Origin: an uncultured beta proteobacterium | Lineage (GTDB): Bacteria; Pseudomonadota; Gammaproteobacteria; Burkholderiales; Burkholderiaceae_C | Length of the DNA stretch: 64,000 bases | Direction: 5' to 3' | Assembly (NCBI GenBank): GCA_903886275.1 | Contig: CAISLN010000038.1 | Location: 124,001 to 188,000, forward strand | Shown: positions 36,470-45,000 of the stretch, piece after piece | How positions within the stretch are numbered: the stretch's first letter is position 1 | Layout of the letters: each line of letters starts with the position of its first letter | The notes under the pieces: model-generated | The model's database searches: none | What the model saw: the letters and a program-made list of their open reading frames with translations, nothing else | Told to the model about the DNA's origin: nothing | Position numbers and translations under genes: made by a program

Positions 36470-37261
36470 ATGCCATCGCGCATCGCCCAATCTTTGCTTG
36501 GCCTTGGCCTGAGCCTTTCCTGCGCCATGGTGTGGGCGCAAGCGGATGGCCGCGCCGCTGCAGACAAGCCAAGCGCTGGGGGTTTTATTGGCTTGGGCGT
36601 GGGCTCTGCTCCTGCCTACCAAGGCTCGGACCAGCGCCGCACTGCGGGTCGGCCTGTGGGCGAGTACCGCTGGGCCAACGGTTTTTACCTGGGTGGGCGC
36701 GATGGGCTGGCGGGTTTTCAAATGAACGCCACGCCCCAACTTCGGCTGGGCCTGGCCCTGGGGATGGATGGTGGACGCAAGGAGTCTGACGCAAGCGCCC
36801 TTGCCGGCATGGGCGACCTCGAAGCCAAAGCCACCCTGCATGCCTCCGCAAAATTCGCACTGAGTGAAGCGCTTGCGCTCAGCAGCAGCCTGCAAATGGG
36901 TGCGGGCAGCGCAGGCAAAGGCGGCTTGCTCAACGTGGGTGTCGGCTACACCCTGCCCGTAGGCGAGCGCACCAGGCTCACCCTGAACATGGGTGCAACG
37001 CTGGCCAACGCGGACTACATGCAAGACTACTTTGGCGTGAGCGCCGCGCAAGCCCTCGCCAGCGGCTACAGCGTCTACACACCGAGTTCGGGGCTGCGCG
37101 ATATCAGCGCCGGGCTGAGCCTGATGCACCCCATCAACCGCGACTGGATGCTGATCGGCAGCTTGACCAGCACCACCTTGGCAGACTCCGCCAAACGCAG
37201 CCCGCTCACACGCAGCGAAAGCTCTCAAAGCGCTTTTGTAGCCGTGGCCTACAACTTCTGA
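36470..37261 (+). CDS. MipA/OmpV-family outer membrane protein
   Basis: A signal peptide (RIAQSLLGLGLSLSCAMVWAQA) precedes a beta-rich sequence typical of the MipA/OmpV family. Its features are GGFIGLGVGSAPAYQGSDQRRT, paired strands ending with aromatic residues, and a C-terminal SAFVAVAYNF that fits the outer-membrane terminal strand. The family includes putative porins and murein-synthesis scaffolds. In-frame ATGs at 36428 and 36440 are alternatives; 36470 gives the best signal peptide but no strong ribosome-binding site. A terminator follows directly. Confidence 0.72.
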   Translation: MPSRIAQSLLGLGLSLSCAMVWAQADGRAAADKPSAGGFIGLGVGSAPAYQGSDQRRTAGRPVGEYRWANGFYLGGRDGLAGFQMNATPQLRLGLALGMDGGRKESDASALAGMGDLEAKATLHASAKFALSEALALSSSLQMGAGSAGKGGLLNVGVGYTLPVGERTRLTLNMGATLANADYMQDYFGVSAAQALASGYSVYTPSSGLRDISAGLSLMHPINRDWMLIGSLTSTTLADSAKRSPLTRSESSQSAFVAVAYNF

Positions 37262-37277
37262 CGGTTGTTGCGCGCAT

Positions 37278-37314
37278 GCCCCCAAACACCCGTTGAGGTC
37301 TTGGGGGCGGCTGT
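37278..37314 (+). terminator. Rho-independent-like terminator after the MipA gene
   Basis: GCCCCCAA (37278-37285) pairs with TTGGGGGC (37301-37308) around 15 bases and is followed by a short T-rich tail (GGCTGTTTT). It lies 17 bases after the stop. Confidence 0.65.
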
Positions 37315-37384
37315 TTTATCCAACGCCTCCGCACCTGAATTGGGCCGGGACCCGTTCCTTCCATAGGCAGACCACTTGTTCAAA

Positions 37385-37437
37385 AAAGAAAATCCTTTCT
37401 AAAAAATTAAACTCAAGGAAAGTTTTTTCTTTATACT
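37385..37437 (+). promoter_or_regulatory. Large AT-rich inverted repeat and -10 element, iol operon
   Basis: AAAGAAAATCCTTTC (37385-37399) and GAAAGTTTTTTCTTT (37418-37432) are complementary at 13 of 15 positions, with an 18-base AT-rich spacer. A TATACT (37432-37437), five of six matches to the -10 consensus, abuts the right arm; the -35 position is weak. It lies about 90 bases before iolC and fits an operator for an inositol regulator that is absent from this window. Confidence 0.55.
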
Positions 37438-37524
37438 TGCGGTTCGGTCAAGCCCTGCCTGCCCCTGCACCCTTTGCACCGGGCCAGCTACGACCGATCA
37501 CCTTCTTTGGATGGAACACTCTCT

Positions 37525-39477
37525 ATGGCTAGCTTGAATTTTCCTGTCGGTCGCAGCGTGGATCTGGCCTGCCTGGGCCGCCTGGCGGTGGACCTGTATG
37601 CGCAGCAATTTGGCGCCAGGTTGGAGGACGCACGCAGCATGGCCAAGTACCTGGGCGGCAGCTCGGGCAACCTGGCCTTTGGCGTGGCGCGATTGGGTCT
37701 GCGCAGCGCCATGATTGCCCGCGTGGGCGACGAGCAGATGGGCCGCTTTTTGACGCAGACGCTGAAGGCCGAGGGCTGCGACACCTCGCAGGTGCAAATA
37801 GACCCCGAGCGCCTGACCGCCCTGGTGCTCTTGGGCCTGAAGGACCGCGACACCTTTCCGCTGCTGTTTGTGCGCGAGAACTGCGCCGACATGGCGCTGG
37901 ACGCGGCGCTGATCGACGAGGCCTTTATGGCCCAATGCCGCGCCTTGGCGATTACTGGTACGCACCTGTCCACTCCCACCACCCGCAAAGCCGCACAAAC
38001 CGCGCTAACGTTTGCCGCCAAACATGGCGTGGTGCGCGTGCTCGACATTGACTACCGCCCGGTGCTGTGGGGATTGACGGGCCGTGGCGCCGGTGAGAAC
38101 CGCTATGTGGCCGATGCCCATGTGACCGCGCAACTGCAAGAAATGCTGCCGCACTTTGAGCTGCTGGTGGGCACCGAGGAAGAGTTCTTTATCGCCGGTG
38201 GTGTAAGCGACGACCTCATCGCCAGCCTCAAGGCCGTGCGCGCTTTGAGTGGCGCCACGCTGGTGGTCAAGCGCGGCGCCATGGGTTGCTGCGTGATCGA
38301 GGGCGACATTCCGGCGCACATCGATGAGGCCACCACCTACCGCGGCGAGCGCGTCGAGGTGCTGAACGTCTTGGGTGCGGGCGACGCCTTTTTGTCCGGC
38401 CTGATGGCCACGCTGCTGCAAGGCAAGGACTGGGGCGAAGCCACAAAGATTGCGAATGCCTGCGGTGCCATCGTGGTGTCGCGCCACGCCTGCTCGGCCG
38501 CCATGCCCACGCCGACCGAACTGGACCATTGGTTTGGCGGCAGCCGCAATCCCAAGGTCGATGCCGACTCGCAACTCGCGCATCTGCACCGCGTCACCAC
38601 GGCGCGTGCGCAATGGGACGAACTCTGCGTCATGGCCTTTGACCACCGCAGCCAGTTCTATGACATGGCGCGGGAAGCCGCGGTGTCGGATACACGCATC
38701 CCGGCGCTCAAAAAGTTGCTGGTGCAGGCCGCGTCCCAAGTGGAAACCGAGCGCCAACTGCAGGGCCAGACCGGCGTGCTCATTGACGGCGGCGACTACG
38801 GGCGCGACGCCCTGGCCAGCGCCACCGGGCGCGGCTGGTGGGTAGGCAGGCCGGTGGAGCTGCCGGGCTCGCGCCCGCTGCGCTTTGACGGCACCCGCTC
38901 GATTGGCAGTGACCTGGTCCACTGGCCGACCGAGCAGGTGGTGAAGTGCCTGCTGCACTACCACCCGGACGATGCGTTTGCACTGCGCCTGGAGCAGGAG
39001 CAAAAAGTGCTGGAGCTGTGGGAAGCCACGCGACAGAGCGGCAACGAGCTGCTGCTGGAAATCATCCTGCCCAAGGCCTTGGTCGTAGCGGGTGAGGAAG
39101 ACGCGGCCGTGCTGCGCGCCGTCAAACGCTTTTACAACATCGGCGTCAAGCCCGAGTGGTGGAAGCTGGCCCCCATGTCGGCAGCAGGTTGGCAGGCGCT
39201 GGAAACTCTGGTGGGCGAGCGTGACCCGCATTGCCGCGGCGCCGTCATCCTGGGACTGAACCAGCCCATCGCGCATTTGGTGGACAGCTTTCGCGTGGCC
39301 ACCAACCCCATCGTCCGGGGCTTTATGGTGGGCAGAAGCCTGTGGATGGAGGAGTCGCTGGACTGGCTGCGCGGCAGCATCGATGACGCTACATTGGTGA
39401 GCCGCGTGGCCGCCAACTACACCGTGCTGGTGGACGCTTGGCGCAACCGCCGCAGCATGGTCCGCACGGTCGCTTAA
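37525..39477 (+). CDS. iolC: IolC kinase fused to DUF2090 domain
   Basis: The N-terminal ~330 residues form a PfkB/ribokinase-type kinase (ACLGRLAVDLYAQQFGARLED; LGGSSGNLAFGVARLGL; LNVLGAGDAFLSGLMATLLQG with the catalytic Asp). It is proposed to phosphorylate 5-dehydro-2-deoxygluconate. The C-terminal half is DUF2090 (ELCVMAFDHRSQF... VLIDGGDYGRDALASATGRGWWVGRPVELPGSRP), an aldolase-like domain seen fused to IolC in proteobacteria, which may supply the IolJ aldolase step. It leads the iolC-D-E-B operon. ATG 37525 matches the family start; a longer frame from 37474 is unlikely. Confidence 0.9.
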   Translation: MASLNFPVGRSVDLACLGRLAVDLYAQQFGARLEDARSMAKYLGGSSGNLAFGVARLGLRSAMIARVGDEQMGRFLTQTLKAEGCDTSQVQIDPERLTALVLLGLKDRDTFPLLFVRENCADMALDAALIDEAFMAQCRALAITGTHLSTPTTRKAAQTALTFAAKHGVVRVLDIDYRPVLWGLTGRGAGENRYVADAHVTAQLQEMLPHFELLVGTEEEFFIAGGVSDDLIASLKAVRALSGATLVVKRGAMGCCVIEGDIPAHIDEATTYRGERVEVLNVLGAGDAFLSGLMATLLQGKDWGEATKIANACGAIVVSRHACSAAMPTPTELDHWFGGSRNPKVDADSQLAHLHRVTTARAQWDELCVMAFDHRSQFYDMAREAAVSDTRIPALKKLLVQAASQVETERQLQGQTGVLIDGGDYGRDALASATGRGWWVGRPVELPGSRPLRFDGTRSIGSDLVHWPTEQVVKCLLHYHPDDAFALRLEQEQKVLELWEATRQSGNELLLEIILPKALVVAGEEDAAVLRAVKRFYNIGVKPEWWKLAPMSAAGWQALETLVGERDPHCRGAVILGLNQPIAHLVDSFRVATNPIVRGFMVGRSLWMEESLDWLRGSIDDATLVSRVAANYTVLVDAWRNRRSMVRTVA

Positions 39478-39496
39478 AGAGTACCAGGAGAGCAAC

Positions 39497-41368
39497 ATGA
39501 CAACGATTCGACTGACCATGGCCCAGGCCCTGGTGAAATACCTGGCCGCCCTGCGCGTGGAGATGGCAGACGGCAGCGTGGAGGCCTATTGCGGCGGTGT
39601 GTTCACCATCTTTGGCCACGGCAATGTGGCAGGCATGGGCGAAGCGCTCTGGGCCGAGCGCGCGGCGCTGCCCACTTACCGCGCCCACAACGAGCAGGGC
39701 ATGGCCCATGCGGCCATAGGCTTTGCGAAGGCACAACTGCGCCAACGCATGATGGCGGTGTGTTCCAGCATTGGCCCGGGTGCCACCAATATGGTGACGG
39801 CCGCAGCCGTGGCCCATGTCAACCGCTTGCCTTTGCTGCTGCTGCCCGGCGACACCTTTGCCACGCGCGCGCCTGACCCCGTCTTGCAGCAGGTGGAAAG
39901 CTTCCAGCAGGGCGATGTGTCGGCCAATGATTGCTTTCGCCCGGTCACCCGTTACTTTGACCGCATCAGCCGCCCGGAGCAGTTGCTGACCGCCCTGCCC
40001 CGCGCCATCCAGGTGATGACCGATCCGGCCAACTGCGGCCCGGTCTGCCTGGCCCTGCCGCAGGATGTGCAGGCCCATGCCTTTGATTACCCGACCCGCT
40101 TTTTTGCGCCGGAAGTGATCCGCTTTAGACGCCCGCCCGCCGACGCGTTTGAACTGAGCCGCGCCGCCGCCCTGCTCAAGACCGCCAAGCAGCCCCTGAT
40201 CGTGGCCGGTGGTGGCGTGCTCTACAGCCAGGCCTGGGACGCCCTGCGCGCCTTTGCAGAAGCGTTTGGTATTCCCGTGGTGGAGTCGCATGGGGGCAAG
40301 AGCGCAATGGCCTGGGACCACCCGCTCAATGTGGGCGGCATTGGTGTGGACGGTGGCCCGGCCGCCAACGCCCTGGCCCGCGAGGCCGATGTGGTGTTTG
40401 CCATCGGCACGCGCCTGCAGGACTTCACCACCGGTTCGCACGCCCTGTTTGCCAAGGCAAAGCTCTTGAGCCTGAACGTGCAGCCCTTTGATGCTGGCAA
40501 ATGGAGCGGCACCGCCTTGGTGGCCGACGCCCGCGTGGGGCTGGAGCAACTCAGCGTGGCCTTGAGCGGCTGGCGGGCCCATGCGGCGTGGACCTCGCGC
40601 TGCAAACTGGAGGCCGCTGCTTGGGTATTGAAGGTGACCGAACTCACCACCAAGGTGCCGGCCCAAGGGACGCTGCCCTATGACGCCGAGGTGATGGGCG
40701 CGGTGCGCGACTCGCTCAACGACTTTGGCGGCGACAGCGGCAAGCACGATGTGGTGGTCTGCGCCGCCGGTACCCTGCCGGCCGAGCTGCACAAGCTGTG
40801 GCGTGCCTCCCTGCCCGGCAATTACCACATGGAATACGGCTACTCCTGCATGGGCTATGAGATCGCCGGGGCGCTGGGCGCCAAGATGGCCAGACCCGCT
40901 CAGGAAGTGATTGTGATGGTGGGCGACGGCTCTTACATGATGATGAATTCCGAGCTGGCCACCTCGGTGCTGCTGGGCAAAAAGCTCATCGTCGTGGTGC
41001 TGGACAACCGCGGCTATGGCTGCATAGCACGTCTGCAAAACGCCACCGGCAGCCCCAGCTTCAACAACATGCTCGATGACTGCATCCCAGAGGGCGGCGA
41101 GGCCAGCCGCATCGACTTCGCCATGCACGCGGCCTCCATGGGTGCCGACGCAGTGCATGTGAAAAGCGTGGCCGAACTCAAGAGCGCCATGGTGAGCGCC
41201 CGCGCCGCCCGGCGCAGCCAGGTTCTGGTGATTGACACCACGCACAAGCGCACCACGGCTGAGGGCGGTTGCTGGTGGGAAGTGGGCATTCCCGAAGTGT
41301 CTGCGCGCCCAGAGGTGAACCAGGCCCATGCCGGTTTTCTGAGCGCCAAAAAAGACCAACGTATTTAG
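39497..41368 (+). CDS. iolD: IolD, trihydroxycyclohexanedione hydrolase (ThDP)
   Basis: A thiamine-diphosphate enzyme opening the inositol-derived ring (3D-trihydroxycyclohexane-1,2-dione hydrolase). It has the three-domain ThDP fold. The Glu-bearing segment lies near the N-terminus (AHNEQGMAHAAIGFAKAQLRQRM). A ThDP motif begins GDGSYMMMNSELATSVLLGK near residue 475, followed by VVVLDNRGYGCI. A 19-base gap to iolC and the AGGAG before the ATG support co-expression. Length 623 is normal. Confidence 0.92.
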   Translation: MTTIRLTMAQALVKYLAALRVEMADGSVEAYCGGVFTIFGHGNVAGMGEALWAERAALPTYRAHNEQGMAHAAIGFAKAQLRQRMMAVCSSIGPGATNMVTAAAVAHVNRLPLLLLPGDTFATRAPDPVLQQVESFQQGDVSANDCFRPVTRYFDRISRPEQLLTALPRAIQVMTDPANCGPVCLALPQDVQAHAFDYPTRFFAPEVIRFRRPPADAFELSRAAALLKTAKQPLIVAGGGVLYSQAWDALRAFAEAFGIPVVESHGGKSAMAWDHPLNVGGIGVDGGPAANALAREADVVFAIGTRLQDFTTGSHALFAKAKLLSLNVQPFDAGKWSGTALVADARVGLEQLSVALSGWRAHAAWTSRCKLEAAAWVLKVTELTTKVPAQGTLPYDAEVMGAVRDSLNDFGGDSGKHDVVVCAAGTLPAELHKLWRASLPGNYHMEYGYSCMGYEIAGALGAKMARPAQEVIVMVGDGSYMMMNSELATSVLLGKKLIVVVLDNRGYGCIARLQNATGSPSFNNMLDDCIPEGGEASRIDFAMHAASMGADAVHVKSVAELKSAMVSARAARRSQVLVIDTTHKRTTAEGGCWWEVGIPEVSARPEVNQAHAGFLSAKKDQRI

Positions 41369-41432
41369 CGCACACTTAGCAGCCGGCGCCTTTGAAGCGC
41401 GGACCACCCCATTACCTATAAAGAGAACTGCT

Positions 41433-42359
41433 ATGACTTGGAACGTACGAATCGGCATCAACCCCATCTCTTGGATGAACGACGACCTGCCCTCGCTGGG
41501 CGGCGAAACGCTGCTGGAGACAGCGCTGCGCGAGGGCAAGGAAATCGGCTACGAGGGCTTTGAGCTGGGCAACAAATTCCCCAAGGACGGTCCCGGCCTG
41601 AAGGCCAAGCTGGCCGAATTTGACCTGGCTTGCGTGTCGGGCTGGTACTCCGGTTTTCTGGCCGAGGTGGAGAGTGGGCAGGGCAATGCCGACGCGGTGG
41701 CCGCAGAGATTGAATGCTGCAAGTCGCACATGAGCCGCCTGCAATACAACGGCGTCAAAGTGGTGGTCTATGGCGAATGCGCAGGCACCGTGCAGGGCCA
41801 GATCGACACGCCTGTTGCCAAGCGGCCCAGCTTCGCAAACGACGCACAGTGGCAGGCCTATGGCGAGCGCCTGAACGCCTTTGGTGCGCACCTGATTGAG
41901 ACCTACGGCATCCAACTGGCCTACCACCACCACATGGGCGCCTATGTGGAGTCGCCGGCCGATGTGGACAAGCTGATGGAGGTGACCGACCCGGCCAAGG
42001 TCTTCCTTCTGTATGACACCGGACACGCTTTTTATGGCGGCGCACAAGACCCTGTGGCCCTGCTCAAAAAACACATTAGCCGCGTGGTGCATGTGCACTG
42101 CAAGGACGTGCGCACTGCCGTCATCGCCCAGGCCCGCAACGACGGCTGGAGCTTTTTGAATGGCGTCATCAACGGCATCTTTACCGTGCCAGGCGACGGC
42201 AGCATTGACTACCGCGCGGTGCTCACCACGCTCAAGGACGCCGGCTATGAAGGCTGGCTGGTGGTGGAGGCCGAGCAGGACCCGGCCGTGGCCCCAAGCT
42301 ACGCGTACGCGAAAAAGGGATATGAGACCCTGCGCGCCCTGGTCAACGAACTGAGCTAA
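41433..42359 (+). CDS. iolE: IolE, inosose dehydratase
   Basis: A xylose-isomerase-like TIM-barrel protein acting on 2-keto-myo-inositol (inosose). It begins RIGINPISWMNDDLPSLGGE. Metal-site residues lie in AYHHHMGAYVES, FLLYDTGHAFYGG, HVHCKDVR and VVEAEQDP. AAAGAGA precedes the ATG. The iolC-D-E-B order gives the core steps from inosose onward; the iolG dehydrogenase is not in this window. Confidence 0.92.
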   Translation: MTWNVRIGINPISWMNDDLPSLGGETLLETALREGKEIGYEGFELGNKFPKDGPGLKAKLAEFDLACVSGWYSGFLAEVESGQGNADAVAAEIECCKSHMSRLQYNGVKVVVYGECAGTVQGQIDTPVAKRPSFANDAQWQAYGERLNAFGAHLIETYGIQLAYHHHMGAYVESPADVDKLMEVTDPAKVFLLYDTGHAFYGGAQDPVALLKKHISRVVHVHCKDVRTAVIAQARNDGWSFLNGVINGIFTVPGDGSIDYRAVLTTLKDAGYEGWLVVEAEQDPAVAPSYAYAKKGYETLRALVNELS

Positions 42360-42368
42360 GGACACACC

Positions 42369-43190
42369 ATGGTCAGCCCCCTGCTTGCCAAGTCGGCTTC
42401 AAAAGGTCGCGAAATTGTCAGCGTGACACCCGAGCGCGCGGGCTGGACCCATGTGGGCTTCAGGGCGGTGCGCCTGCAGCCTGGTGAAAGCGAAACCCTG
42501 CTTACCGGCACGCGCGAACTGTGTCTGGTGGTGCTGACCGGCACGGTGGACGTGACGGTGGATGGCGTCACCTATGCGAACTTAGGAATGCGCAAAAGCG
42601 TGTTTGAAGAGGTCTCGCCCGCAGCCGTCTATGTGCCGGCCGGCAAGACCGTCACCTTCTGCAATGCGACCGGTGCCATGGGCTTGGCCGAAGTGGCGCT
42701 CTGCAGCGCACCAGGGCAGGGGGGCTCCGGCGAGGTCAGCGTGATCGACTCTGCAGCCATGCGCCGCAGCGTGCGCGGCAAGGGCACCAACACGCGCACT
42801 ATCTGCGACATCCTGCCGCACGACGACCCGCGCGCCGCCCATCTGCTGGTGGTGGAGGTGATGACACCGGCCAGCCACAGCTCAAGCTACCCGCCCCACA
42901 AGCACGATGTGGAGCAGCCCCCGGTGGAGACGCTGCTGGAGGAAACCTATTACCACCGCCTGAATCCGCCGCAGGGCTTTGCCTACCAGCGCGTCTACAC
43001 CGACGACCGCAGCCTCGACGAGGCCTGCGCAGTGGAAGACCACGATGTGGTGATGGTGCCGCGCGGCTACCACCCGGTCACCGCCCCGCATGGCTATGAC
43101 CTGTATTACCTCAACGTGATGGCCGGCCCCAACCGCTTTTGGGTCTTCAAGAACGACCCGGCGCACGAATGGATGCTGGCCAAGGCTTAA
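42369..43190 (+). CDS. iolB: IolB, 5-deoxy-glucuronate isomerase
   Basis: A bicupin isomerase converting 5-deoxy-D-glucuronate. Key segments are SYPPHKHDVEQPPVETLLEETYYHRLNPPQGFAYQRVYT (metal His residues) and DHDVVMVPRGYHPVTAPHGYDLYYLNVMAGPNRFWVFKNDP. AAGGA precedes the ATG, 9 bases after the iolE stop. The 3' end of this gene (from 43121) is repeated at 44145-44204, beyond an inserted toxin-antitoxin module. The intact copy reads through to a normal stop. Confidence 0.92.
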   Translation: MVSPLLAKSASKGREIVSVTPERAGWTHVGFRAVRLQPGESETLLTGTRELCLVVLTGTVDVTVDGVTYANLGMRKSVFEEVSPAAVYVPAGKTVTFCNATGAMGLAEVALCSAPGQGGSGEVSVIDSAAMRRSVRGKGTNTRTICDILPHDDPRAAHLLVVEVMTPASHSSSYPPHKHDVEQPPVETLLEETYYHRLNPPQGFAYQRVYTDDRSLDEACAVEDHDVVMVPRGYHPVTAPHGYDLYYLNVMAGPNRFWVFKNDPAHEWMLAKA

Positions 43191-43251
43191 GCCATTTGGC
43201 AGGGCGTCCGGATTGGCCGGTGGGTGGGTGCCGACAGGCTTTGCCAGACGG

Positions 43252-43572
43252 TTACCGCAGCTGCCCGAGTTCCGCAAAGTTACTGATTTTGACGACACCA
43301 TCAGGGAACCGAGCCAACACTTCCAATTGACCGCCCATCGCTTCGATGTGACTGCGTAAAGTGGACAAGTACATGTCGGTTCGCCTTTCCATTTTGGCTA
43401 TGGCCGGCTGTTGAACATGCAGCACATCGGCGAGCATTTTTTGCGAAAGCCCACGCGCTTGACGCAGCTCGTTCAGGGGCAATGCAGACAACATGGTTTG
43501 CGCACTGGCGCCAGAGCGTGCCTGGGCCGCCGGTGTCATGCGAGCGCGTAGATCGCTAAATTTATTTGCCAT
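43252..43572 (-). CDS. XRE-type HTH antitoxin (HigA-like)
   Basis: A 106-residue protein with a helix-turn-helix of the XRE type in the middle (LNELRQARGLSQKMLADVLHVQQPAIAKMERRTDMYLSTLRSHIEAMGGQLEVLARF). It lies just downstream of, and overlaps by 11 bases, the toxin gene. The order toxin first, antitoxin second is typical of HigBA-type modules. It should bind the toxin and repress the operon. It lies between iolB and a duplicated iolB fragment, showing insertion after the iol genes. Confidence 0.8.
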   Translation of the reverse strand: MANKFSDLRARMTPAAQARSGASAQTMLSALPLNELRQARGLSQKMLADVLHVQQPAIAKMERRTDMYLSTLRSHIEAMGGQLEVLARFPDGVVKISNFAELGQLR

Positions 43573-43930
43573 CGGTCAGTCCTTCCTTTCGAAGTTGCTC
43601 AATATGTTCGTCGTATAGCTGGTCGGCTACCGGAATGTGGATGTCATACCAACGATCAGATCCCGTCTTGTCACCGCCAATCAACAAAATGGCGGATCTA
43701 CGGGGATCAAATGCGTACAGCGTACGCAATGGCCTACCGCCCTGCTGCGTACGAAGCTCGCGCATGTGTGTATGCCTGGAGCCGTTGATGCCACTGCTGT
43801 GCGGGAAGCCAAGCGCAGGCCCCCGGGCCTCCAAAAGGCGCACGCTGGAATCAAGCGCTTCCTGTTCGCCTTCTGATAGCGTAGCCCACCAGTCCCCGAA
43901 CTCATTGGTGTATTCAACATCCCAAGTCAT
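43562..43930 (-). CDS. RelE/ParE-superfamily toxin (HigB-like, Gp49-type)
   Basis: A 122-residue toxin of the phage-derived Gp49/HigB type. It starts WDVEYTNEFGDWWATLSEGEQEALDSSVRLLEARGPALGFPHS and has the family core HMRELRTQQGGRPLRTLYAFDPRRSAILLIGGDKTG. The basic and aromatic residues are kept and the frame is complete, so it looks active. Such toxins cut ribosome-bound mRNA. The antitoxin gene follows with overlapping start. It lies in an AT-richer ~1 kb segment between the two iolB 3' copies. Confidence 0.8.
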   Translation of the reverse strand: MTWDVEYTNEFGDWWATLSEGEQEALDSSVRLLEARGPALGFPHSSGINGSRHTHMRELRTQQGGRPLRTLYAFDPRRSAILLIGGDKTGSDRWYDIHIPVADQLYDEHIEQLRKEGLTDGK

Positions 43931-44144
43931 CCATGGACTGTAACGGCTCGAATTTATTCCGTCAATGGAATACTCTTCCGCACTTTCATGACCGAGGGTT
44001 CAAGGCATCTCAACATAGCAAGGCAGGTCTGGCCTCCGAATCGGGGCGGTGTGAACTGCACGTTCAATGCCTGTATCAGGTGCCGAGGAACGACCACACA
44101 CGTACCAAAAGAGACCTCTGTAGAGGAATCGCTTGGAATTTTTT

Positions 44145-44204
44145 GGCCGGCCCCAACCGCTTTTGGGTCTTCAAGAACGACCCGGCGCACGGGTGGATGG
44201 TGGC
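44145..44204 (+). pseudogene. Duplicated 3' fragment of iolB
   Basis: Bases 44145-44191 (47 bases) are identical to iolB 43121-43167, and similarity continues with mismatches to 44204. It encodes AGPNRFWVFKNDPAHGWM without a start. With the HigBA-like module in between, this marks a duplication or insertion scar. Confidence 0.85.
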
Positions 44205-44642
44205 CTTTCTTGGGCTCAGCGATGCCGACAGTAGGCTGCTAGCCACCGCTGGTACAGCGCTCATTCAGTGGCCCTGAAAGCATCGAGAAGTTGGCATGCG
44301 AACTGCAATGCCGTGCTTGTTCGTCATTGAGCCCCACGCAGCAGAAGCGAGCCTTCGCGAAGGGCACGCGGATGGAACATCGATAAGAAACCCTTAAGTT
44401 GGCCCTCGCAATAATGGAACCGGCCAAAGTTCGAACGCCAGGGCGTTGAAATAGATGAAGGTGCGCAGTGCCGAGGCGCTTGGCTGGATAGGGTGAACCG
44501 GATCAATGGATTGAACGGCCGACGGTTGGCTGAGGTGTGACGCCCACTGCACCGTCCCACTATCCGCCAAACGGATAGCTCGGTTGCGAGACACAATCTG
44601 ACGAGCTTGTGTGGAAAATATTAGTTCTTCAAAAGGCAAACC
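44205..44642. other. Intergenic region without a supported gene
   Basis: About 440 bases with no ORF I can support. It contains the perfect palindrome CCTTCGCGAAGG (44352-44363). Base composition is mixed. It lies between the iolB fragment and a small exported protein and may be remnant DNA from the same rearrangement. Confidence 0.35.
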
Positions 44643-44924
44643 ATGAAAGCAATACTGACAGTGATCGCTCTGATGGGTGGATTTGCTTCGGCTACCCAAG
44701 CGGCCGAGGAATTGCCTCAAACCTGCATCCAAATCAGGGAACGAATAAAGGCAGTCACTGGATTGGTCGCAGTACCCAGCATCGATTTGATCCAACAAAT
44801 CGGTAAGCATCCGGAATGCAACTTTACTTCAGCTGAAATCTATCGCTGCGCCCGCGGCGACATGCCACCGCCACCACAGGAAGCCCATGACCAGCACCGT
44901 AGCCAAGAGCATGACGACGATTGA
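44643..44924 (+). CDS. Small exported Cys-containing protein
   Basis: A 93-residue product with a signal peptide (KAILTVIALMGGFASATQA). The short mature part has three Cys (TCIQIRERI, PECNFTS and YRCAR). The AAAGGC ribosome-binding site is modest. Its last ~30 codons overlap an opposite-strand ORF encoding a membrane segment, and the low-complexity tail (PPPPQEAHDQHRSQEHDDD) looks acquired, so the original 3' end may be lost. Function unknown. Confidence 0.45.
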   Translation: MKAILTVIALMGGFASATQAAEELPQTCIQIRERIKAVTGLVAVPSIDLIQQIGKHPECNFTSAEIYRCARGDMPPPPQEAHDQHRSQEHDDD

Positions 44925-44993
44925 CAGGTTCAAAAACTGCTTGTTTTGATGGGCGGCCTGCGCCGGCAAGGCGCGGTGCAGGCCCCCTCTCAT
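44829..44993 (-). CDS. Small single-pass membrane protein (tentative)
   Basis: A 54-residue ORF with one clear membrane helix (NLSIVVMLLATVLVMGFLWW). Its start lies 8 bases after the LysR stop, with AGGGA just before it, so it may be the second gene of the LysR operon. It conflicts with the end of the opposite-strand exported-protein ORF. Confidence is low. Confidence 0.35.
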   Translation of the reverse strand: MRGGLHRALPAQAAHQNKQFLNLSIVVMLLATVLVMGFLWWRWHVAAGAAIDFS

Positions 44994-45000
44994 TTCGTCC

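Noticed and set aside
39389..41539. 716-codon minus-strand ORF opposite iolD
   Set aside because: Antisense shadow of iolD, with no ribosome-binding site and unlikely composition.
44205..44642. Integron attC site beside the HigBA-like module
   Set aside because: No convincing GTTRRRY/RYYYAAC core pair was found, and no integrase gene is in the window.
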